A DNA stretch of 64,000 bases from Diphasiastrum complanatum (GCA_029204225.1 CM055107.1:48457971-48521970); one strand, 5' to 3'; shown: positions 1-9,297, counted from the first letter of the stretch. Numbers and translations are program-made. Notes: generated from the sequence alone by a model not told the origin.

Positions 1-149
1 CAAACACAAAGCTAACTAGGGGATCCCTGACATGTTCTATTGACCAATCCGTACCTCTATAGCTAATAGAGGTTTTCCAGGCCTCTAGAGACATAGACTA
101 TAAAGGGTTATACTCACTTCCTCAGTCTTCTTGAAACTCATGACTTGCA

Positions 150-527
150 CTAATGATATATTGCTCGCTTGCGAAGTTCCAGAGCTACCTCCTTCTCGTA
201 TTCTTCTCGAGAATCTGTTCCAGAATCCTTGATGATATCATTTAAGTTCTCTAACACATACTCTGGCAATGGATCGGGAAGCCCTAGATGCAATTCAGTA
301 TATTGGGTAAAGGATCCTCCTAACTCTTTCCACGTAGAATCTTCACTCGACTCATACACTACAAGGGAACTACGGTTTGCATTATGTCTAACTCTGAACA
401 GTGTATCTCCAACTAGGAGATGTCTATGGAAATCCCTGGAATAGAAATAATGATAAACCTTTCCATTTCTACTCAATTGGCAGAAGTCACCTGGTAGAGG
501 TAGCTCTCGCAATCCTAACCCAGTCAT
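150..527 (-). CDS. Unrecognised ORF inside the long LTR (125 aa)
   Basis: A 125-residue minus-strand reading frame, rich in charged residues toward the C-terminus (an LPDPLPEYVLENLNDIIKD stretch near residues 83-101, then an acidic/basic tail). The same protein appears in LTR copy 3 (56768-57019 plus sequence upstream), where the frame is shortened by a small deletion; copy 2 has lost it. It overlaps the end of the next ORF (524-781) by four bases in ATGA style, as if both were parts of one reading unit. I do not recognise a family. It may be a genuine element-encoded protein or a fortuitously open frame in a young LTR. Confidence 0.3.
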   Translation of the reverse strand: MTGLGLRELPLPGDFCQLSRNGKVYHYFYSRDFHRHLLVGDTLFRVRHNANRSSLVVYESSEDSTWKELGGSFTQYTELHLGLPDPLPEYVLENLNDIIKDSGTDSREEYEKEVALELRKRAIYH

Positions 528-781
528 AACAGTCTAGGCCCAGATCTCGTCCTAGTTGCACTTTGAAGTTCTATGGAGCGTGTTGCTACCAGGACCCATG
601 AGTCGTTCATTCTGATGTACATGGATGTTTTGACTCTAAATACCTCATTATCAACTTCAATGGCTAAATTCCCAGCCCTTACAATTCCAATGGTGGTGTC
701 TAATGATATCAGTTCTAGTGAAGCCCATCCAATTATTTTGACTACGGGGCAATACCTCCTTGGGTTTGAGGTGTAGGCCAT
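524..781 (-). CDS. Unrecognised ORF inside the long LTR (85 aa)
   Basis: An 85-residue minus-strand frame that is also open in LTR copy 3 (57135-57443, 102 aa, with an alternative N-terminus). The shared core contains RRYCPVVKIIGWASLE and a following beta-rich looking segment (GIVRAG, AIEV, FRVKTSMYIRM). The substitutions visible between copies are few, so selection cannot be judged by eye. No family recognised. It lies between ORFs 890-1301 and 150-527 on the same strand, consistent with a once longer coding region split by stops or introns. Confidence 0.3.
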   Translation of the reverse strand: MAYTSNPRRYCPVVKIIGWASLELISLDTTIGIVRAGNLAIEVDNEVFRVKTSMYIRMNDSWVLVATRSIELQSATRTRSGPRLL

Positions 782-889
782 ATACTAGTTGACTGCTTCT
801 CTGACATGTCAATCTCTCAATATAACTAACACTCCTCAATCAATAATCATTCACATAAACCTCTATGCATGTGTGGGCTTCTAACATTT

Positions 890-1301
890 CTAGAAGAGGA
901 TCATAATATAGACATCCCTAGTCCTACCATAATCTAGCAGTGGTAATATGCAGGGCTCTGGAGTTGCTAGGATCTCTGCTAATCTAGCAGCACCAAAGAT
1001 TGACGCAATCCGTTGTTGGAGCATTATTTTCAGGCCTGTAAGGACTGTGATATACAAATAAGGTGTAGCAGTGTCCGGAATATTAGGACCTATGGGAGGG
1101 CTTGGACGAAACATTCTCGATGCTTATTGTCATTAGGTAGTGAATCATGGCTGTATTATATGACCCTTTCCCAAAGTATTCATTAAATACACCCCTTCCA
1201 TCTAAATAGTCATGGGAGCTGTTCAAGTGTAGCGTGCAATTCCCAAACCATCTTGGTTTGTAGATGGCTGATAGTGAATAGTCAAGAACCGTGTGTTCCA
1301 A
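890..1301 (-). CDS. Unrecognised ORF pair inside the long LTR, one frame in copy 3
   Basis: Here two overlapping minus-strand frames (1083-1301, 72 aa; 890-1114, 74 aa) correspond to a single 150-aa frame in LTR copy 3 (57494-57946); a one-base difference in a short G run (GACCTATGGG here, GACCTAGGG there) separates them. Copy 2 (9704-10115) has the split form. The sequence has features such as DYSLSAIYKPRWFGN and PYLYITVLTGLKI. I cannot assign it to a family. Whether the fused or the split form is ancestral is not decidable from three copies. Confidence 0.3.
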
Positions 1302-3643
1302 CGGGTTATCTTGACTTTGTGGTTCTAGATGAAGATCGACAATAGGTTTGTTCTTAGCTCATGTAGTGTGTTCCAACTAGAGTGAGCTTAACCTCACTCC
1401 TTTGTTCCAAGGAGACGAGGATGACTTGCTTGATTCACTCATCACATTCACCCAAGCAACATTCCTTAAAGCTTTCTCCATGCATTTAGACAAAAAGCAG
1501 TCATTCTGAGCAAACTAGCAATTCTGGTAGAGTCTAAAACTATCATCACCTCAAATCACAACTATCCTGCATTTAACTTTCTCCTGAGACATAACAATAC
1601 ACTATCTAAGAGTTCTTTTAGCACATGCTATAATCTTTCTTTATGAAGACATGGAAGAAAACAATATGCATTAAAGTTTTTTCAATATGAAGCTGTAATC
1701 ACTGCTGCGACATCTATGACATACACAATTGCATCATCTATCATAGATTGAATACGCAATTAGCAGAGTGTCAGAACAAATGAGGAAACTTACATGTGAG
1801 GTTCTCTTCTCACGTCTCCTCAAGCTCCACCCCGCAGGAAATCAGAGACCAATCATGCAAAGGTTTGGCTTCCGGGAGTGTGTAGTGTTGTTGGAGTTCA
1901 CCTTGTAGACACCAAGAAGTGTTGCTCCTAAGTGCAGACTGGTTGCTAGAATGACTGATAGTCGTGCAGGATCCAAAGTGAGCTCATGCAGTTCATGGAC
2001 AGCTTGATATCAGCTTCCTCATTAGTCTTCTACAAACTATTTTTAACAAGTTTCAATCGACAAAGCAACAGAGACAACATCCTTCGATTGCTCCATAGCA
2101 GACAACAATGACAGCTCTAGTTCAATGATGGCTCTTCCACGATAATCAGACGTACATTCTCAATGGGTCCCCATATCAGTGATGGAGTTAACATTTGCTC
2201 AAATCAATCCCAGGATTTGGAATTATTCTCACTCAGAATATCCATTGCTAATAGCGATTCCTCACTGGTTTTAGTAGCTTGATAACAAAGCTCTCACTCT
2301 CACATAGACCGATGTTTGATATTCAGTATTCAAACATCTGTGGAATGCACTTAATTAGCAGGAATACATACAAGTCAACATGCAGAACTTCCTCATAATC
2401 ATTGAAAAGTCTATACTCAAAACTGCACATATGGATCAGTGCTTTGATAGGAGTCATCATGAAATTAGTTATCTCATCACTATATAGAGACAGATAAAAG
2501 TATACTGAGAATCCATACTTCAAACGTGATGTAAGATCAGTACAGACCAGTACTCATAATACAACTGCTTAAATGCACGGTGAGCACTCCCATAGAGATC
2601 GATTGAAGGAAAGTAGTGATGTCTGCTTAGGCCTAATAGGTGCTGCTTAACTCAATCATGCTCATGTAGGTACTGAAACAATGGTCTCTTCAAATGATCG
2701 CACCATAAACTGAAACTCGACTGAAAACTGAGTGGTATTCGCACTATGAGGATGGTCAATGACGATAGTTCTCAGCTGCAGCAGTAGCGATGGAATGCCT
2801 CAAATCTTTCGTTGAGGATAGAGAGCAACATGATGATACTTCTGTGAGTCAACGCACGTTCAGAGGATGCTCACGTTGTCAGCTAGGATTTATCTCCCTA
2901 TCTCGTCCGTCAGTGATCATGATCTGTATCAATCTCAGTATGGAGCCTCCACAAATCTTAATCAAAGTAGTCAATGCAACAATGCTGGTCAATCAAAATT
3001 TGGAGCTCTGAGCCTCTGCCCATATCAACTTTTGAGCAGGAGTAGACTTAACCGTTAATCCATCGTTCTCATAATCAAAGTACCAGGTGAGTAGTTGATG
3101 TATCCTTTCTCATAAGGAGAATTATCTAAACGCTTGACTTACCTATTATACAAAAGACAATAAAACCATCCATACGTTGAACTTTTTTTTTTTCAATCGA
3201 TATATAGAATGAAATAGCAAAATAATCTATCAACAAAACTATGAATAGATAGACAAAAATAGAACTCAAATTAAATTTACAGTCTCTTACCCCCTTGGTG
3301 GAATCCAAGGGTAAGAATGGATGGTTTCATAATCATTTACTACCCATTATTGATCTTGTTGTTAGTGTACTCGTCATCTGGTTCCATTCTATCATATGCA
3401 CTGGTTTGTCTTCCCATGTTCTTTTCTAAATCATCAAAATGATCATACTCAAGGTAGGAAGGTAAGAGATTCAGATCTGTATTTGAATTCCCTTGATGAC
3501 CATGACTCTGAAGGTTTTTATGTTCATCTAGATTATGAGAGTAGTAATGCAGGTTTTGATTTTGCAGTCTCGAACATTTCTCCTACCCCATACGATTCAC
3601 TATTGTTGTCTACAATCATTTCTGTTCTAGGAGATGCAATGCC

Positions 3644-4531
3644 TCATTTGTCATTTCGATTGGTTGATTGGGAGTACAACCTAGTTGGGCTAGGAGGGTA
3701 CCTTGCCTCTATAGTTTTCTCACAGTCTGAATCATATCCAGATAGTTCATTATCCCAATGGAATATTTTCACTGGCACCACTTGGCTTTCTTTAAATAAT
3801 TCTTGTATACCAAACAGTTCATGATCAAAGACATCAGATGCAGTATATCTAGCATCCTCCCTACTCTCATAATTTGTTGGGCCTAGATTCATGGATTTGA
3901 CTATGGGGAGATAATCATCAAGGCCTATCCATACTGTTTCATGCACCTCTGCATGGTTCAAGCTACTTTCGCTATCCTTGTCATGAGGTACAGTTCGATT
4001 GTGTTCATCATCATCTGTATCAATTCCTGAATCATCATTAGACACTTCTTCCCATTCTGAAAAGGGTATAGGGGCTCTTTCTAACTGAGGGGTCTCGGGG
4101 TATCCATCAACTACCACTTGGCTATTCCCTCTACCAAAAATCAATAGTCCTGCAGGAATGTCTACTGTGCAGTCACCTAATCGTAACCAAGGCCTCCCTA
4201 ATAGGAGAGAATAGCTCTTATAGCCTGCCAGCATTCTCATGACATAGAAGTCCGCATTCACAGTCTTTCCAACAATTGTAATAGGGACAGATCTCATTTC
4301 TCCTTCAGGTTTGACAACAGAGTTGTTGGCCAACTTCAAGGCAGTCAATGAAGTGGGCTCCGGGTCTATTCCAAGCCTGTCTGCCAATTCTAGGCTTACT
4401 ATACTCACCGCCAATCCTGCATCTACTGTAGCTTCTTGGATAACTAAACCATCTATAGTGACATCAACTTTGGGACAATATCGGTCTACTATGTTGTTGT
4501 CCACTTTTCCTATCAATCTACCAAACCTCAT
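3644..4531 (-). CDS. Retropepsin-like aspartic protease domain protein (gypsy type)
   Basis: A 295-residue frame. Residues 22-120 have the layout of a Ty3/gypsy retropepsin: a beta-rich start (KVDVTIDGL), the active-site loop VDAG at 36-39, and the second conserved segment LLLGRPWL at 109-116. The rest (about 125-295) is acidic, low in structure, and unrecognised. The active-site triplet is D-A-G rather than the usual D-T/S-G; the aspartate is kept, but the altered neighbour suggests reduced or lost activity. It lies downstream of gag, the expected order. A fragment of a copia LTR sits directly upstream (4535-4690), so the first residues may be accidental and the natural protein probably began in gag. 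Confidence 0.7.
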   Translation of the reverse strand: MRFGRLIGKVDNNIVDRYCPKVDVTIDGLVIQEATVDAGLAVSIVSLELADRLGIDPEPTSLTALKLANNSVVKPEGEMRSVPITIVGKTVNADFYVMRMLAGYKSYSLLLGRPWLRLGDCTVDIPAGLLIFGRGNSQVVVDGYPETPQLERAPIPFSEWEEVSNDDSGIDTDDDEHNRTVPHDKDSESSLNHAEVHETVWIGLDDYLPIVKSMNLGPTNYESREDARYTASDVFDHELFGIQELFKESQVVPVKIFHWDNELSGYDSDCEKTIEARYPPSPTRLYSQSTNRNDK

Positions 4532-4534
4532 GTA

Positions 4535-4690
4535 CTATAATTTTCCACATTTTCCAAAAGTGTTTATTCAAATGCTTTTAGACTAATATAACTTTGAAAA
4601 GTCAAACTCTAAGTCTAACATGAAAATTGGCCTCAATTGCCAAATATACATATATGACCAAAAAAGCAAAACTAGTTGAAATTTCTCACA
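4535..4690 (-). mobile_element. Fragment of a Ty1/copia LTR (first about 155 bp)
   Basis: The reverse complement starts TGTGAGAAATTTCAACTAG and follows the first part of the copia-derived LTR at 43244-43400 (shared blocks include ATTGAGGCC, TAGACTTAGAG, TTGACTTTTCAAA and TTTGAATAAACACTTTT). It lies between the gag tail and the protease ORF of the long-LTR element. It is either a truncated insertion or a junction left by recombination between a copia and this gypsy-like element. The fragment ends near 4535 where the protease frame starts. Confidence 0.65.
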
Positions 4691-4703
4691 TAATTTTTAT
4701 CCT

Positions 4704-5180
4704 CTACAACAAGGCGACCCTTCTCATGGAGATGGTATTGTGCTGCCTTAGATGGAGGATATTCTCCCTCCCTGAAGTGTATCCACCAAGGATAGTACTT
4801 GACCTCCCCATTCCCAAATTTATCGGCCTCATCATCTGCTTCACCTTCTGGCCGACTGTGGGTGAAAGTTGGAGTAACTGCCATAAGCCTATCTCTAATC
4901 TCAATTCATTCAAAGTGCGACTCATATGTAGGTTTCCAATCCTAGGGCTGAGGTCTATGTCACGAATCCATCTGACTATGCTTCTATTTCTGTGTGGTAC
5001 AATTTCAGCCTTTTCCTTCTTTCGAACTATCTTAGGTGGCTTTCTAGCTTCCAATCTCTCCACTTCTCTAGGCTCTGTTTTGTCGATGTTGACTATGGGT
5101 GTATTTAGTATCATTGAGGGATCTATCGTCTTGTGCAAGACAAGCACATCACTTGTCTTTTTTTCAACTACCTTCTTCAA
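4704..5180 (-). CDS. Gag C-terminal / linker region (unassigned)
   Basis: A 158-residue frame beginning MKKVVEKKTSDV, lysine- and arginine-rich. The same beginning recurs at 6509 (minus strand) in the tandem duplicate, showing that it is part of the repeated gag unit. It lies 3' of the zinc-knuckle ORF and 5' of the protease in the minus-strand order, so it is probably the spacer between nucleocapsid and protease. No domain recognised. It is cut short at its 3' end next to the copia LTR fragment. Confidence 0.4.
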   Translation of the reverse strand: MKKVVEKKTSDVLVLHKTIDPSMILNTPIVNIDKTEPREVERLEARKPPKIVRKKEKAEIVPHRNRSIVRWIRDIDLSPRIGNLHMSRTLNELRLEIGLWQLLQLSPTVGQKVKQMMRPINLGMGRSSTILGGYTSGRENILHLRQHNTISMRRVALL

Positions 5181-5448
5181 AGATCCATCAGTGTCCTACT
5201 TTTGGTCACATCTAGTACTTCTTCTTTTGTCTTTATAAAACCTCATTGTCTCAATCTCTATCATATTCACTGGAGGCCATTCATCCTCCATTTTAGCTTT
5301 TCCCTTGTCTTGAGATCATATTATAGATGGTCTGTGTAGAAAGCTGACTAATCTGGGGGTGTCAACTACTCTTTCATCTTGTGATCTATGATTCACAGGT
5401 CCTGGTCTTAGATTAGGCGCCACTAAGGCTTCTCTGCGAGACCAACAT

Positions 5449-5877
5449 CTATCTTCCTGGTGACCAGTCTTTTTTGCAAATAGCACAAACTGTGTTAGGA
5501 CAGTTTCTATTCAAGTGGTTTCCTTGGCATAATCGACATAGTATACCTAGTGGTTGGTCAAATGGTTTTCTTTGGCCTAACAAATTCTGTTGTCGCTTTA
5601 AAAGGTTCACATCTAAAGCTAATGTTGACATATTCTCATTCATGACATCCGTGTATCCTTTGAGCATCTCTTTCATGTCATCTAGACCAAAATTAGATCC
5701 AGTACTCTCATATCCCTTTTCTGGGCCAGAAACTTGCCTTCTAGTATTAGGTGGCATCAATTCTAAAAGTCTGGGTGGTGGCTGTGGTTCTGGCATTTCT
5801 GCTAGAGGTCTTCGCTCTTGTAATGGCTGGGGATTGTTGTGGACTTGATTTCCTCTAAATGTATTATGCTCCCACAC
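5449..5877 (-). CDS. Gag nucleocapsid part with CCHC zinc knuckle (unit 1)
   Basis: A 142-residue frame ending in CRLCQGNHLNRNC, a CX2CX3HX4C zinc knuckle typical of retrotransposon nucleocapsid, followed by a second partial CxxC (CAIC). The centre is proline-rich (EPQPPPRLLELMPP). It would bind element RNA in the virus-like particle. The upstream gag core (6037-6258) is in another frame, so the gag is interrupted in this unit. Confidence 0.65.
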   Translation of the reverse strand: MWEHNTFRGNQVHNNPQPLQERRPLAEMPEPQPPPRLLELMPPNTRRQVSGPEKGYESTGSNFGLDDMKEMLKGYTDVMNENMSTLALDVNLLKRQQNLLGQRKPFDQPLGILCRLCQGNHLNRNCPNTVCAICKKDWSPGR

Positions 5878-6036
5878 ATCCGTTCAGGTTTATGCTATTC
5901 ACAGCTCTAGATATGTTTGATGCATGTGTGATGGCAATCTGTGCATCCTCCACTACAAGAGCTTTACTTATGGCTTCCATTAAAGTCTGAGCGCTACTCT
6001 GACATACTACAAGTTGTATGTCATCTCTTAGGCCTC

Positions 6037-6258
6037 TCAGAGAGAAAGTGAGTAATAGCTAGGGGGTAATTGCACCATGGCATCTACCTGCCGTGTTAAT
6101 TCAGTTAATCTACAATGATATTGACGAAATGTTTCACCTTCACCTTGTTGAAGTGAGCTGATTGTAAACAACAAACCATCGGGGGTGCGACGTGGAGCAT
6201 ACTCAAGTAGAAACAGTCTAAGAAATTCTTCCGTGGTCTCAATAGATCTCCTAGGCAA
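6037..6258 (-). CDS. Retrotransposon gag core domain fragment (unit 1)
   Basis: 73 residues matching the Ty3-type gag core pattern: RRSIETTEEFLRLFLLEYAP, then SSLQQGEGETFRQYHCRL, i.e. the conserved F..EY, I..L.Q...ET...Y..RL arrangement. It would form the capsid shell. The frame stops shortly after (QLPPS), where unit 1 and unit 2 both carry frame disruptions. Upstream coding is joined to the tail of unit 2 by the duplication junction. Confidence 0.7.
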   Translation of the reverse strand: MPRRSIETTEEFLRLFLLEYAPRRTPDGLLFTISSLQQGEGETFRQYHCRLTELTRQVDAMVQLPPSYYSLSL

Positions 6259-6287
6259 GCTATAATATCATCTCCTCGCTGATCTAG

Positions 6288-6509
6288 TCAAGGTAAGTGC
6301 AAAAACATCATTTCGTGGTGGGGATCGATGATTCGATTAATGAGACATGCTATCCAAAATTCATTAATGTGAAACTTTACGGTAGTGAACCTATGGTGAC
6401 TGATCCCACGTACTATTTTGTCTACCGGATAATACTCAACTATTGAGGGATCTATCGTCTTGTGCAAGACAGGCACATCACTTGTCTTTTTTTCAACTAC
6501 CTTCTTCAA
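6288..6509 (-). other. ORF spanning the tandem gag junction
   Basis: The frame starts with the gag-tail sequence MKKVVEKKTSDV of unit 2 and runs, across the junction near 6440, into the beginning of the unit 1 gag core (NRIIDPHHEM). It directly documents that the two gag copies are head-to-tail and were fused in frame at least over this stretch. No independent function is implied. Confidence 0.55.
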
Positions 6510-6776
6510 AGAACCATCAGTGTCTTACTTCTGGTCACATCTAGTACTTCCTCTTTTGTCTTTATAAACCTCATTGTCTCGATCTCTATCAGAGTCACTG
6601 GAGGTCATTCATCCTCCATTTTAGCTTTTCCCTTGTCTTGAGATCATATTATAGATGGTCTGTGTAGAAAGCTGACTAATCTGGGGGTGTCAACTACTCT
6701 TTCATCTTGTGATCTATGATTCACACGTCCTGGTCTTAGATTAGGTGCCACTAAGGCTTCTCAGCGAGACCAACAT

Positions 6777-7124
6777 CTATCTTCCTGGTGACCAGTCTTT
6801 TTTGCAAATAGCAAACACTGTGTTAGCATAGTTTCTATTCAAGTGGTTTCCTTGGCATAATCGACATAGTATACCTAGTGGTTGGTCAAATGGTTTCCTT
6901 TGGCCTAACAAATTCTGTTGTCGCTTTAAAAGGTTCACATTTGAAGCTAATGTTGACATATTCTCATTCATGACATCCATGTATCCTTTGAGCATCTTTT
7001 TCATGTCATCTAGACCAAAATTAGATCCAGTACTCTCATATCCCTTTTCTGGGCTAGAAACTTGCCTTCTAGTATTAGGTGGCATCAATTCTAAAAGTCT
7101 GGGTGGTGGCTGTGGTTCTGGCAT
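6777..7124 (-). CDS. Gag nucleocapsid part with degraded zinc knuckle (unit 2)
   Basis: 115 residues, almost the same as 5449-5877, but the knuckle reads CRLCQGNHLNRNYANTVFAIC: the last ligand Cys of the CCHC box is Tyr and one Cys of the following CxxC is Phe. This unit therefore probably no longer binds zinc, while unit 1 still could. Confidence 0.6.
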   Translation of the reverse strand: MPEPQPPPRLLELMPPNTRRQVSSPEKGYESTGSNFGLDDMKKMLKGYMDVMNENMSTLASNVNLLKRQQNLLGQRKPFDQPLGILCRLCQGNHLNRNYANTVFAICKKDWSPGR

Positions 7125-7366
7125 TGCTGCTAGAGGTCTTCACTCTTGTAATGGCTGGGGATTGTTGTGGACTTGATTTCCTCTAGATGTATTATGCTCC
7201 CACACATCCGTTCTAAGGTTTATGCTATTCACAACTCTAGATATGTTTGATGCATGTGTGATGGCAATCTGTGCATCCTCCACTACAAGAGCTTTACTTA
7301 CGACTTCCATTAAAGTCTGAGTGCTACTCTGACATACTACAAGTTGTATGTCATCTCTTAGGCCTC

Positions 7367-7717
7367 TCAGAAAGAAAGTGAGCTGGGGGGTAATTGCACC
7401 ATGGCATCTACCTGCCGTGTTAATTCAGTTAATCTACGGTGATATTGATGAAATGTTTCACCTTCACCTTGTTGAAGTGAGCTGATTGTAAACAACAAAC
7501 CATCGGGGGTGCGACGTGGAGCATACTCAATTAGAAACAGTCTAATAAATTCTTCAGTGGTCTCAATAGATCTCCTAGGCAAGCTATAATACCATCTCCT
7601 CGCTGATCTAGTCAAGGTAAGTGCGAAAAACAACATTTCGTGGTGGGGATCGATGATTCGATTAATGAGACATGCAGTCCAAAATGTGAAACTTAGCATC
7701 TTCATATGGGGCTCCAT
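7367..7717 (-). CDS. Retrotransposon gag core domain (unit 2)
   Basis: 116 residues with the fuller gag core: RSARRWYYSLPRRSIETTEEF at about 47-67, the EYAP segment, and QQGEGETFHQYHRRLTELTR. This matches the plant Ty3/gypsy gag family (capsid). It is the better preserved of the two gag cores in this element. The frame ends at QLPPSSLSF; the continuation (LRGLRDDIQLVV) is present in the next frame, so a frameshift separates it from the nucleocapsid part. Confidence 0.75.
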   Translation of the reverse strand: MEPHMKMLSFTFWTACLINRIIDPHHEMLFFALTLTRSARRWYYSLPRRSIETTEEFIRLFLIEYAPRRTPDGLLFTISSLQQGEGETFHQYHRRLTELTRQVDAMVQLPPSSLSF

Positions 7718-7841
7718 GATACTCAGGAATCGCTCCTTTGAGCTTTGGTAAATCTCCTATGGTGACAAGGATTACTAACGGCTTAGTCGGTCTTCCAGCC
7801 ATGCTTATAGGTTTAACCTCAGAGGCTGCTAATGGAGGGGT

Positions 7842-8081
7842 TTATGGAATAATATCTAAAAATATATACAAATGTTTCACGGGTGATTCCCCTTCTTCTC
7901 TCTCATCTCCTGGATCATTTATCTCATCTTCAGATAGGGTTTTAGTCTCTACTATCTCAGGGTGAGGCCAAGGCTTCCTAAGTCCTTTCGTCTTAGGAGT
8001 CAGTAAAATACTCAAAGATGGTGGTCGTATTTCTTCATCCAAGTGCTTCCATGGTAGTGAACCTATGGTGATTGATCCCAC
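7842..8081 (-). CDS. Gag N-terminal extension (unassigned, 79 aa)
   Basis: A 79-residue minus-strand frame starting MGSITIGSLPWKHLDEE, acidic near the middle (LSEDEINDPGDEREEGE). It lies upstream of the gag core in transcription order and in the part that unit 1 has lost. Probably the N-terminal region of the element's gag polyprotein. No domain recognised. Confidence 0.35.
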   Translation of the reverse strand: MGSITIGSLPWKHLDEEIRPPSLSILLTPKTKGLRKPWPHPEIVETKTLSEDEINDPGDEREEGESPVKHLYIFLDIIP

Positions 8082-8848
8082 GTAGTATTTTGTCTACCTG
8101 AAAATACTCAACTATTGTTGTTTACGCGACTCATGGTCTAATCTTAACTCGTTGTTTTATGAAAAATGTCATATTGTACCATCTTGTGAAGTTTAGGTTT
8201 CATCCGAGATCTGAAGGTAGCCAGCGCATTGGGTATGTGTATGGTATCTCAACAGGACGTGGTAACTTCTCTCATCTCATTAGTAAGATATAGTGTGGGT
8301 ATCTCAAAAATGAAATCAATCAACTCAATAGGACAATTCCTTTTTGGTGTGTAGTTGACGCTTTAAACAACAGAATCATTCTTAACACATGAAATTTGTG
8401 TACCATTGGTATTGTTACTTCCATCTATCTTCAAGGCAATTGTCTCTCTACTAACTCAAATAGAGCCCTCAGAGGACATTTCCTAACTTGGAAGTGAGGT
8501 GTTGCACTCCAACTTTAACACAACGCGCTCAGAGGCTCCTAGGCTTGTCGACTGGTTTAGTGGAAAGACAATAAGCACCTAACAACACAAAGTGTTTCTT
8601 CTAGTCTTGGAGCCTATTTCAAAGCTAATACGAGTAATTGATTTGCATCTTTCAATCTATCTCAGTTCATCGATACAATGAAGAAAAGATCTTCCCCAAT
8701 GGATAATTCCTCATAATGGTCTATCTTCAAGCAGTACGGTGTTTCTAGACAATCCAAATCACTTCTCACAACAATAGATAATGATCTCATTTCTTAGAGA
8801 GACAACAACCTTCTTTCAAGCAATCAATGACCACTTCCAAGTAGCTCC

Positions 8849-9297
8849 CCGCAGACGCACCAAAAATGTTACGTGTGCGTCTGACGGTCTAAACAACAAA
8901 ATCATTCGCAACACTTGCGATCTCCGACACATGAAATTCGTAGACCATTGATAGTATGACTACCCTTCAAGCAATATTCCCTTATCAAGCCACTCCCGAC
9001 AGACACACCAAAAAAGTTACGTGTGCGTCTGACGGTCTAAACAATAGAATCATTCTCAACACTTGCACTCACAGACACATGAAATTTGTAGACCATTGAT
9101 AGTATCACTACGCTTCAAGCAATATTCCCTTATCAAGCCACTCCCGACAGACGCACCAAAAATGTTACGTGTGCGGCTGATGGTCTAAACAACGTACTCA
9201 TTCAATTTAGCAAACTCTTAGGACATTCCATTTGTATGATAACTACTTTCCAAACAATACTCCCTTATCAAGCCACTCCTGGTAGACGCACCAAAAA
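8849..9297 (-). repeat. 149-bp leader repeats, each carrying an LTR/PBS-like junction
   Basis: Three full units and a partial one start near 8851, 9000, 9149 and 9283 (spacing 149, 149, about 135). Each begins with CAGACGCACCAAAAATGTTACG and the first three continue to GTGTGCGTCTGACGG, so CAGACGCAC and GTGCGTCTG can pair around a 14-base loop. Read on the minus strand each unit contains the last bases of the LTR (CGTAACA), TTTT, and TGGTGCGTCTG, i.e. a copy of the LTR/primer-site junction. The same array occurs at 55691-56127. Confidence 0.75.
9281..9293 (-). promoter_or_regulatory. Candidate primer-binding site next to LTR copy 2
   Basis: On the minus strand, four T after the LTR end (...CGTAACA) comes TGGTGCGTCTACC. 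A TGG start spaced from the LTR by a short T run resembles plant Tat/Athila-type elements, whose site starts TGGCGCCGTTGCC. The other leader units read TGGTGCGTCTGTCGGGAG, which would pair with a tRNA ending CAGACGCACCA. Which tRNA is used is not established. Confidence 0.5.

Larger units (their letters stand above)
1..3085 (-). mobile_element. Long-LTR family, LTR copy 1 (start cut by window)
   Basis: This stretch is near-identical to 9412-11920 and 56241-59478. By alignment with those copies the window begins about 114 bases inside the LTR, so the full LTR would be about 3.2 kb. It stops matching the other copies exactly after GTACCA at 3080-3085; the other copies start with TGTTAC, giving imperfect TG...CA terminal inverted repeats (TGTTAC/TGGTAC). 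I read it as the 3' LTR of a minus-strand element whose internal part is 3086-9297. Compared with copies 2 and 3 it lacks about 21 bases near 2608. The polypurine tract seen beside copies 2 and 3 is not present at 3086, so this edge may have been rearranged. Orientation is inferred from PBS and PPT positions next to copy 2. Confidence 0.7.
5113..6440 (-). repeat. Tandem gag duplication, unit 1 (deleted version)
   Basis: Sequence from ATTGAGGGATCTATCGTC at about 5113 is repeated from about 6436 with only scattered differences; both units end in ...AATACTCAACTATT (about 6440 and 8118). Unit 1 lacks roughly 355 bases matching 7694-8050 of unit 2. The breakpoint carries the short shared word ATTGAGG, consistent with unequal recombination or template switching. 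Each unit contains one gag core and one zinc-knuckle segment. Confidence 0.75.
6441..8118 (-). repeat. Tandem gag duplication, unit 2 (longer version)
   Basis: Head-to-tail partner of 5113-6440, about 1.68 kb, retaining the 355 bases missing from unit 1 (around 7694-8050, which encode the segment upstream of the gag core). It ends at ...AATACTCAACTATT followed by unique leader sequence. Confidence 0.75.
3086..9297 (-). mobile_element. Internal region of RT-less, gag-protease long-LTR gypsy-like element
   Basis: Read on the minus strand this region runs from a primer-binding-like site next to LTR copy 2, through a repeated leader, a duplicated gag domain with zinc knuckles, and a retropepsin-like protease, to LTR copy 1. 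I find no reverse transcriptase, RNase H or integrase in any frame, so if it moves it depends on enzymes supplied elsewhere. The layout recalls terminal-repeat GAG-only elements and large retrotransposon derivatives described in plants. 3086-3643 contains no gene that I can support. 8119-8850 is non-coding leader containing one degenerate copy of the 149-bp leader repeat near 8352. Confidence 0.6.

Noticed and set aside
150-1301. Naming the LTR ORFs as plant virus movement or envelope protein
   Set aside because: No motif that I can defend; the resemblance was only in general composition.
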